From contig NC_091219.1 in NCBI RefSeq assembly GCF_040958095.1, forward strand, positions 27,640,910 to 27,704,909: a stretch of 64,000 nucleotides of DNA, in the 5' to 3' direction. Made by a program: the position numbers and the translations under genes. Positions 1-64,000 of this stretch are shown here, in pieces (within the stretch, counting starts at the first letter, position 1; the number at the start of each line of letters is the position of its first letter). The notes under the pieces were generated by a model. It saw nothing but the letters and a program-made list of their open reading frames with translations. It made no database searches and was not told the DNA's origin. This DNA is from Procambarus clarkii (taxonomy: Eukaryota > Arthropoda > Malacostraca > Decapoda > Cambaridae).

Positions 1-92
1 ACCCATTATTTATGTGAAATTAATTTCTAGTTATCAAATTTAACACATCTAATATTTAATTTAATTTGTTATTACAACTTACACAGGCTCAC

Positions 93-56526
<56,434 letters not shown>

Positions 56527-57100
56527 TGTGACTATGGTGTCAACTGGTCATCGTCTGCGAGGAGGGAAGGTTTTCTCCTGATGGCTGCACGAGTGTCAGG
56601 GGAGCCGCCTCACTCTTCACCGCTTGCACAGCCAAATAACGGTGAGTGTCACAGTCCAGGGCGTTACAGCAGCGAGTGTGACAGTCCAGGCAGTGACAGC
56701 ATTGAGTGACAGTCTTGGGTGGGAGCTGGACCAACAGTCACCATCAGCTGCGACTGTTTATGGCGCCGCTCACTATTGCCACATCCATCCCCTACACCAC
56801 CCCTCCCTTCACGTTACTCCTAACTCTTCCTATCTTATCTTTACACTTTATGACGAACTCGAAAAGCACCTGTTATTCTTCTATTTATTGGTATATTATT
56901 GTATTAATCAAACTTGTAAGTATTACGATTACTTTTAGTTATTTATTAATGTTGAATTATCTCTTATGGTATGGCAATACATTTGGATAAAGTTAACATT
57001 GATAATAATAATAATTATTACTATACTAATTATTTAAACAATAATAATAATTAGTATTATTATTTAAGCAAGAGTACAAAAATTCATGAATTTACTTTAT
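56527..57100. other. Presumed Vps13 5' UTR/promoter region
   Basis: This stretch is upstream of the exon 1 ATG on the minus strand. It is more GC-rich near 56540-56800 and contains three or four imperfect copies of a 'gtgacagtccagg' motif at 56640-56715. A minus-strand open frame of 64 codons (56734-56540) ends 13 nt before the Vps13 ATG and would be an upstream ORF if transcription starts further out. I recognise no TATA box or initiator. From about 56850 the sequence becomes AT-rich with (AAT)n tracts. Confidence 0.4.
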
Positions 57101-57109
57101 CTGTTAGGT

Positions 57110-57235
57110 TAAGGACCTTCCCGAAACGCTATGCATGTTATTGTCATTGTAATGATGTAAGAATACCAATGTTATGTACATTCACAACCCAATATACCTT
57201 CTTGTATATCTAAATAAAATAAAATAAACAGTTTA
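57110..57235 (+). mobile_element. SINE/LINE 3' tail fragment
   Basis: aaggaccttcccgaaacgct and atgcatgtt, followed by gtatatctaaataaaataaa, match the end of the SINE at 45855-45935. Confidence 0.6.
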
Positions 57236-57439
57236 CCTTTTTTTATTAATAACAAGCATATATTTTGATTATTATTATTAACAAGCTTAGGTATACACAG
57301 CTACTTTATACACAGGTATACAGCTGCTACTTTATTCTATATCCGATCCCACGATCGTCGTCGCCCCTAAATCAACACAACAACAACACAGTGTACATAA
57401 AAAACTAGCTATAAGTTTATCTAATATTCCCATCTCACA

Positions 57440-57870
57440 GCATGGTTAGTCATTCATGGAATCAGGGGAGACAATACCAGCCTCGATACAAAAGTAAATC
57501 AACTCTGACTAAAAATCTGGAGAGCATGAAATTTAAGGCTGATCTATTAGCCTCCACTAGCAAAATCTGGGTACAGCACAAGAATATCTGCCAATATTCC
57601 TGAGTGTATGAAGTAATTACAGAGCTCAAAGTACCTCATACCATTGAAGTCACTTATAACAGGGCAATCACAGATATAGTGTTGGAGAGTATGTCCCAGC
57701 TCTTGTTCACATAGTTTACAACTGGAATGCTCACCATTGGGAGGTTCATTACCTCCAGCCACCTGCCACAAATATCGATATCCCAGCCTAATTCTGGCAA
57801 TTACAATGTCACACTGTCTAGTGGATGTTTTATGCTGCCCATACATATAATTCTCGGTTCTAAAAATGTC
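57440..57870 (-). mobile_element. LINE C-terminal zinc-knuckle-like domain remnant
   Basis: The minus strand encodes IARIRLGYRYLWQVAGG, then C.LCEQELGHTLQHYICDCP with Cys/His spacing, and ends near VLYPDFAS. This matches the C-terminal domain following RNase H in I/R1-type LINEs and decapod relatives. It is an open frame of 99 codons, but no upstream reverse transcriptase is attached. Confidence 0.7.
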
Positions 57871-57984
57871 ATAGCTCTTTTATACTCGTGCTTTTTGGCC
57901 TTTGTGTGTCAGTAACTGCTCTTCTGTGTTCCCTAATTTCCTGAAATATTGCGGCTATTACATCAGAGATTGGAATGCCCATAA

Positions 57985-58060
57985 TAATCCTAGGTATACT
58001 GGACAGGAAGCCGGCGGCTTGTCAGAGGTTCCCCCATTTGTCCTGATGATGTTCTGGAGC
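57985..58060 (-). mobile_element. LINE/SINE 3' tail fragment
   Basis: ggacaggaagccggcggctt and gtcagaggttcccccat complement the end of the LINE at 60095-60140. Confidence 0.5.
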
Positions 58061-58084
58061 TGGATTTTAAAATTCAGCAGAGTT

Positions 58085-59100
58085 TTGGTATTCAAAATAA
58101 AAAATAAAAATGTTTATTCAGGTAAAAAGTACATACATAGAAGATGAGTTATAAACAAAATGTTGGATTTATTGATAGAGCTAGTACATACAATACCTAA
58201 AGCCACAAATACGTATAGCGTTTCGGGCAATAATCATTAAGTATTAATGTTTGATAATAGCAAGACATAGGTTTACATTTAGGAGGTAAGGTAGGTTACA
58301 TGGAGTTCATTAGGTAGTACTTAGTTTCTCTCTTAACTGCTTAAGAGAGGGGCAGTCTTTGACGAGATTGGGAAGGTCATTCCACATTTTATTTTGCCTG
58401 GTGTTGCTCTTTCTCCAGAGCAGCTATGTCTTTTTGAAGTTATCTCCATGCCTAGATGCAATAATCCAGGTCGGGGCGCACCAGAGACTTATACACTTAA
58501 ATGACTACCTTCGTTTCCTCAAAGGTAAAGGTACGCTTGATTATTCCTAGGGTTTGGTTAGCTTATTTTTTTTTTTACTGTCGCTCACACTTGTGCAACT
58601 TTCTGCGACTGATGGATTCTGACTCCAAGGTCCTTTTCTTCATCAATCTGTTGTAAGGTAATGCTGTTAATTTGGTAGTTCTGACGTAGATTGTTATTCC
58701 CCACATACAAGGTTTTGCACTTATCGACATTAAAAGGCATTTACCAGTCTTCTGACAGTTTGTGGAGTTCATGTAGATTTCTTTGTAAGGTCTCAAAATA
58801 ATTTTCACTACCCACCTTAGCATAAATATTAGTGTCATCTGCATATTTGATGAAGTGGTTTGTAATATTCTCATCTGTCATTGATGTACATGACAAAAAG
58901 GATTGGCCCAAAAATAGACACTTGTGGTACCCCACTTACCACATTTCTCCAGTCATATTCATTACCATTTTGCACGACCCATTTTTTATCCATTCCAGTA
59001 TTCTCCAATTTATTTCATGTGCTTATAGCTTTCTTACTAGTCTTTCATGTAGTACCTTGTCAAAAAGCCTTAGCAAAGTCTAAGCGAACTAAGGTGCCTT
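58085..59100 (-). mobile_element. LINE reverse-transcriptase remnant with YADD
   Basis: Read on the minus strand it has FIKYADDTNIYAKVGSENYF (catalytic YADD), LHKLSEDW, a MPFNVDKCKTLYVG block and DEEKDLGVRI, in reverse-transcriptase order. C-terminal and 3' UTR sequence follow down to the tttacctgaataaa-type end near 58115. Stops and frameshifts are present. Minus-strand RT start is truncated. Confidence 0.8.
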
Positions 59101-59544
59101 CTAAAGGTGGGGTAGGGGGCTCCGCTGGTCCCCCACCCGGCAACTCAGTGTTAACCACATTCAATGTTACTGTGTTAATTGTTATTTTACCCAAGGTAGC
59201 ATTTTCACCAATATAAGTAAGGAAAAGAAGGTAGTGATTTAATTTTATAAACCTCTTGTGCCCCCATTTCGATTACTGTATCCAAGCATGGGAGACTCAT
59301 CTTCAGTAGGACATATAACTGCTCTGGAGAAAGTGCAACACCAGGCAACATACTGGCATACTCCCACTATCAGTTTGCTACTGTCTTGAGCTTGTATTTT
59401 GCACCATACAGACTCTGAGGATTCCATGGTGTTCAATTCCTCATTTAGATTGCATACAGGTCTTCTTTCACATATAGCATTACCCCACGTGCTCTTGTTG
59501 TTCTGTCATTTCGGAATGGTCGATGGTATGGTATCTTTGACTAT

Positions 59545-60185
59545 ATGGAAAAGAATGTAGTCATTCAATCGCATACCGAAGCCAGCTTCGATGTGCACCC
59601 ACCATTACATGGAGACATGGATACCTTATCTTCAGAAAAAAACATTGTTTCATTGGAGAAAGTTCAACACCGGGCAACAAAAATAATTCCAGAAGCAAGC
59701 CAACTCTCATGCGATGACAGATTGAGGGCCACAAGGCTAAACAATTAGTATGGCAATCAATTAGTATGTCACATATGCACTTATTAAATAAGCCAATATT
59801 GACTGTAGGCAAGTGCGAGAACGGGTTTCAACATGATAGGGCTGATCTCATCGAAACGTTCAATACTGAACAATTTGGAGGATGTTGCTCCGGACAACTT
59901 TTTCATAAGATCAGATGTAACGCAGAACAAGAAGCAGCGGTTTCACGCTCAACTAGCACTGCGAACAGGAGATGCTTTTTCACTCACAGGGTTAAAAACC
60001 CATGGAACTGCCTACCCGTCGAAGCCGTAAATGCCAAAACTCTGCTGGACTTTAATTAAAAGCCAGCTTGAAAACAAAAAATAATAAGGACAAATGGGGG
60101 AGGACGTTTGACAAGCCGCCGGCTTCCTGTCCTCATCGAGGCCACTAAAGTGTTAGTGGCCCTCAGGTAAAATAAATAAATAAAT
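59545..60185 (+). mobile_element. LINE reverse-transcriptase C-terminus and 3' end
   Basis: LEKVQHRATKIIPEASQLS, DRADLIETFNTEQFGG and FFTHRVKNPWNCLPVEAVNA appear in order, the standard thumb/C-terminal pattern of CR1/Jockey-like LINE ORF2. The 3' end gccggcttcctgtcctcatc ... ctcaggtaaaataaataaat shows a short simple-repeat tail. A diverged duplicate of the start (LEKVQHQATYWHTPTI-like) is at 59325-59380. Confidence 0.8.
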
Positions 60186-61300
60186 CTTTATATATATTTG
60201 TTTTTCTAATAAATTTTTGTCACAAGCATAGGTTTAGAGAGCCATGTGCTGTTACCATATTCCATAGCTTTCTAATAAAGAGACATTTGCTACCTTTGAG
60301 AGTACTGCCTATAGCCCTCACTGGGGACAATAAGTTGAAAAGGAAAGTATAATAGAATGTTATAAGAGGCACTAAAGGATGCACGATAATAGGAGCTAGA
60401 GGCTCTGGCACCACAAAGAATGTAAGATAAAGAGTTTGATTGTCTTTATATGAGGAGTTATGGCGTCTATTCTTGCCAGGCTCCCACAGGACCAGAGTCG
60501 CCACTAACACTAGGTTGCCCAGATACTTGTTCTTTGTTGCTCCTCCATCCATTTTCTAGCTCAAATCTGGCACTTGGCGTGGTAACATAATGGTGGTAGA
60601 CGGGGAGGAGTTACCATGAGCGTGTAGGAGGCTGTGGAGTAGAGCTTAGTGGGGCCACAGAGACCAAGGTAAACAAGTTATTAAGGACTCGCAGTGTCGC
60701 CGCCGCCAGTGGCAGGAGTCAGACTTCGTCTTACAGTTTGCTGCTTAAAGGTTAGGCTCTTGCCACTATTTAGTCACAACTTATCAATATTGTAATGTGC
60801 GAATGACCCCTTGATCGACTTACTAGAGTGTGAAGGCACTAAAGTGCCAGAGGAGGCAGATATAAGGGAGTAACTACAACCAAGGTCAGCAGCCACGTCT
60901 GTCTTGGCGGAAAATTATTTTCGCGATGTGGGTGCAGTAAGAGGTCATATTCCAGCTTCAACAACTTGAAGGTTGATGGTTGTATTTGCTCAGTGTTATG
61001 ATGCTGTACTGCTGTTGTAGTGGCGGAAACAGTTGTGTGGAGTAGGTTGTGCGGAGAAGAGTGTGTTGTAACCTGTAGCATTTGTTTCTCAGGTTTACAC
61101 ACACAAAAGCTGGTTTCTTTACTGTAATTAAATTCACTTGTTCTGCTTTTAATCTCAAGTGTTGTATTGACTGGGAACCAAATGTTACTTTTGTCACTTA
61201 TGGTTGGCTACTTAACAGATGTCAGGATACTATGTAGCCTTGAGCAGTATATAATGCTACAAGCTTTGTATGAAAATTTGACTCATAAATTATGTATGTT
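60186..61300. other. Intergenic, unidentified
   Basis: A minus-strand open frame of 110 codons (60552-60220) starts MDGGATKNKYLGNLVLVATL and has a hydrophobic middle. I do not recognise it, and the frame has no splice or family support. 60590-60760 is GC-richer, with a gtcgccgccgccagtgg stretch that could be promoter or 5' UTR. Nothing more can be said. Confidence 0.25.
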
Positions 61301-62850
61301 AAACAATAATAATAATCTTTATTTAAGCAAAAGTAAATACGTACATAAATACATACATGAATGGGATATAAGAAGATTGTATGAATCGAGGGTAGGGCAG
61401 GTGCAATGTTTAAAGCCACTAATATGCAGAGCATTTTGGGCATAAAATGAAAATAAACTAAATGAGATGGAAAAACAATAATTAATTGAGGTAGATCAAT
61501 ACAAAATGTCAATTATTACAGGATTAGAAAAGCAAAAAAATCAGCAGAACATATTTTACAGACAGTACTAGTACTGTATAAACAGAAGGAATACAATTTA
61601 TTAAATTTTTACTTGGCAAATAACAGCAGTAGTACAGGTTCAGTAATTAATATTCAATAACAGCAAAACATGGGTTGATATTTAGGAAGTAATGTAGGTT
61701 ACAAAGAGTTAATCAGGTAGTCTGTAGTTTCTCTTTTTTAAACCGATTGCGAGGACAGTTGTTTATGTGATTAGGGAGGTCATTCCACATTTTGGGACCC
61801 TTGATTTGCAGAGCATTTCTGCTTTATGTTGCACTCGTGGGATGTCAAATAGATATTACTTATAGAATAGATATTTAATTAGATATTTGTTTCTAATGAG
61901 GTGCCCATATGTTCTATTACAGCCCTCAGGGAAGAGTTTAAGGTCTAGATTAGTATTGTAGTTCAGTGTTCTATGTATATATACATAGAGTATATACACT
62001 TGAGAGGATGTACAGTGACTTAATATCTAACATATTCAAAGATATAAGGAAAGGGCACGAGTGCTATATGTGGCTTGAGTTTGTTACTGTTCAAATTATT
62101 GATTTGTGTTGAGTAATTAGAGGTCATAGATAATTTTGGGTATTAGAACCCCAGGCACAATACCGTATGCGAGATACCATAGATGAGAGTAATAAAGCGT
62201 TACCTGGGCAGAGCGAGGTACACAGTACAGTATATGATATTAGGAAAAATGGTAACTGTTTTAGAAATTGTTTTGCTATACTGTATTTTGTATATGGCAC
62301 TGGAATTTAATTTCTAAGGAATTTATCATCTATTGTTACTTATTTTGGTATTGTTTATTCTTAGGTTGATCTGATCTGGAGTTATTACCAAACAAAAAAA
62401 CTGAAGGTTTTATCAGCTTTAAGGGTGAGTTTCTTAACAACTAACCAAAGATGGACGTTTCTTCATTCAGTATTCTCTGTGTGGCTCTGAATAAGAGGGT
62501 TAGGACTTAAGGAAAAAAAAAAGGTTATGTCATCAGCAAATAGAACTGGATTGAGGTGTTTAGAGGCATTTGAAAGGTCATGTAAATCAGAAAGAAAAGA
62601 GGACCAAGTATACTGCCCTGTGACACACCAATGTTAATTAGTAGGGTGGGAGAAGTAATGTCGTTCACAGAAACATACTGTTGCCCGTCATGCAAGATAA
62701 GATCGCAGGTATTGGAGGGAGTGACCTCTGACTCCATAATGTTGCAGTTTAAGAAGGTTATTGTGATTAGCAGTGTCAAAAACCTTATGAAGGTCAACAC
62801 ATAAACCAACAGGGTATTCATTTTCTCAAGCTGCATGCATCAAGTGTAGT
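61300..62850 (-). mobile_element. LINE remnant, reverse transcriptase to 3' end
   Basis: Near 62525-62760 the minus strand encodes INIGVSQGSILGPLFFLIYM (motif B), then after a frameshift a sequence matching LFADDITF-like motif C. 61320-61760 matches the 3' part of the LINE at 58110-58380 (aaagccactaatatgcagag, gggaggtcattccacatttt). The middle, 61800-62450, is decayed. Confidence 0.7.
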
Positions 62851-63304
62851 GTAGGAAGTCTTCCTACTACAAAGTCTTCCTAAGTGTAGGAAGCAGGATA
62901 CCATTCCTCGATGTTCTCGTTGATGGTAACTGGGGTTGAATTATCACAGATGTGTATTGTAAACAAACTGATGTAGAAAAATGTATGAACAGTAAGAGTG
63001 AATGCACTGACAGGTATAAGTGAAACGTCATTAATTTGTTTGTAGGTATGCATAGAGAGATTCAAAATTGGTTACATTTGGAAAATATTAGATGGACTGG
63101 CAGAAAGTGCAGAATAGTCCCAAGGAAAACCAACACAAGAGACAATTCTATCAACATCAGGGACCCAAGACTTCAACTCTTTCCCTCTAAACATAAGGCA
63201 CAAAACTAACAGACCTTTCCATGGTGTTCAAAAGGTAACTTTATAAATACTGTAGCTCCAAAGGATATCTGATCAACTGGACTGTAATTCATGCGTTAGA
63301 GTGC

Positions 63305-63425
63305 GAGCAGCTATGTTTATCATCCAGGTTGACCAGACCACCAACCATTGAGGGCTGGTCAAAAACCGGGCCGTGGGGGCGTTGCTTCTCGGAATCACGA
63401 AAAGGTAACCACAAGATAAAGTAAC
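63305..63425 (+). mobile_element. SINE/LINE fragment
   Basis: ccaggttgaccagaccacc, gagggctggtcaaaaaccgg and gccgtgggggcgttg match 6750-6815. 62851-63300 and 63426-64000 show no other supported feature, though 63540-63670 resembles decayed LINE C-terminal sequence. Confidence 0.5.
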
Positions 63426-64000
63426 CTATGGCTTATATTAATTCAGTGTTCATGTATGTAGAACCATACATTGAACATAAAATATAGTTACATGTTTTTA
63501 AGTGTGGTAATTTCCCTGTACTGTATATACAGCATGTCTAACCTTTGCCTGAAACAATCCAACGATCCGATGTCTATTATGTTATCTGGTACATGTACTG
63601 TACTGTAACACGATCCAAAAATCAACAACGTTTTGCAAACTAGGTCTTCTCTAAATTTAAACTAGTCCATTTAAACTTTTAGTAAAATGAGCTCAAACCA
63701 TACCTCATTGGAGCTAATGGAAAATTCCTCATTTGCTCGCTCGTACATGCCTCCTGGGCAATGTTAATATTTTTCTTGCTTGTACTCCAGAGAATACTTG
63801 GAAGATTGCTTTATCCTGTTTATTACTGCATTTTCTTTTTCAGGTTTACAAAATAAGCCATATGATAAAACTTGAGCAATGTATTTATAGTATAATTGAA
63901 GAATGTGAAAGTTGCAGAGCAAGGCGAGAATGGTATTGACACGACTCTCACACTTTGGAGAGGTGTGTCCTTTGAGTGACCACAGTTACAGTGATCCAGC

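Overview
This is eukaryotic nuclear DNA, most likely from a decapod crustacean. The basis is a gene of many short exons with GT-AG introns, a dense load of tRNA-derived SINEs and decayed non-LTR retrotransposons (LINEs), long (TA)n, (ACAT)n and poly(A) tracts, and short TTAGG-type tracts. The decapod assignment rests on the general look of the repeats and was not checked by a database search. I see no bacterial operons, phage genes or CRISPR arrays.

One protein-coding gene dominates. The minus strand carries the 5' half of a Vps13 gene of the VPS13A/VPS13C type, a bridge-like lipid-transfer protein. I traced 36 exons by hand, from the ATG at 56526 down to 93. Splice phases agree at every junction. 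The exons total 5556 nt, exactly 1852 codons, with no stop. The traced part covers the N-terminal chorein domain and most of the lipid-channel rod. The adaptor-binding, APT1, ATG2-type C-terminal and PH-like parts must lie to the left of base 1. No second host gene could be supported on either strand.

Introns make up about 90% of the gene. Intron 1 (48621-56429, 7.8 kb) holds two minisatellites. One is a 2-kb G-rich array at 48700-50712. The other is a 32/36-bp array at 55470-56421 that abuts exon 1, and each unit contains a copy of the exon 1/intron 1 boundary, including its splice donor. Intron 1 also holds a 0.5-kb direct duplication and a LINE fragment interrupted by a SINE with a clear target-site duplication. 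Other introns hold tRNA-SINEs, LINE pieces, foldback elements, a hAT-like element and repeated copies of an unclassified family called 'repeat A' here.

The region right of exon 1 (56527-64000) is intergenic as far as I can see. It is filled with LINE remnants in both orientations.

The observations most worth checking are the amplified splice-donor minisatellite, two SINE families whose 3' tails match LINE 3' ends present in this same window, the inverted repeat pairs at 36702-37215 and 34014-35637, and the palindromic element at 18267-18385. I found nothing that demands a new gene system.
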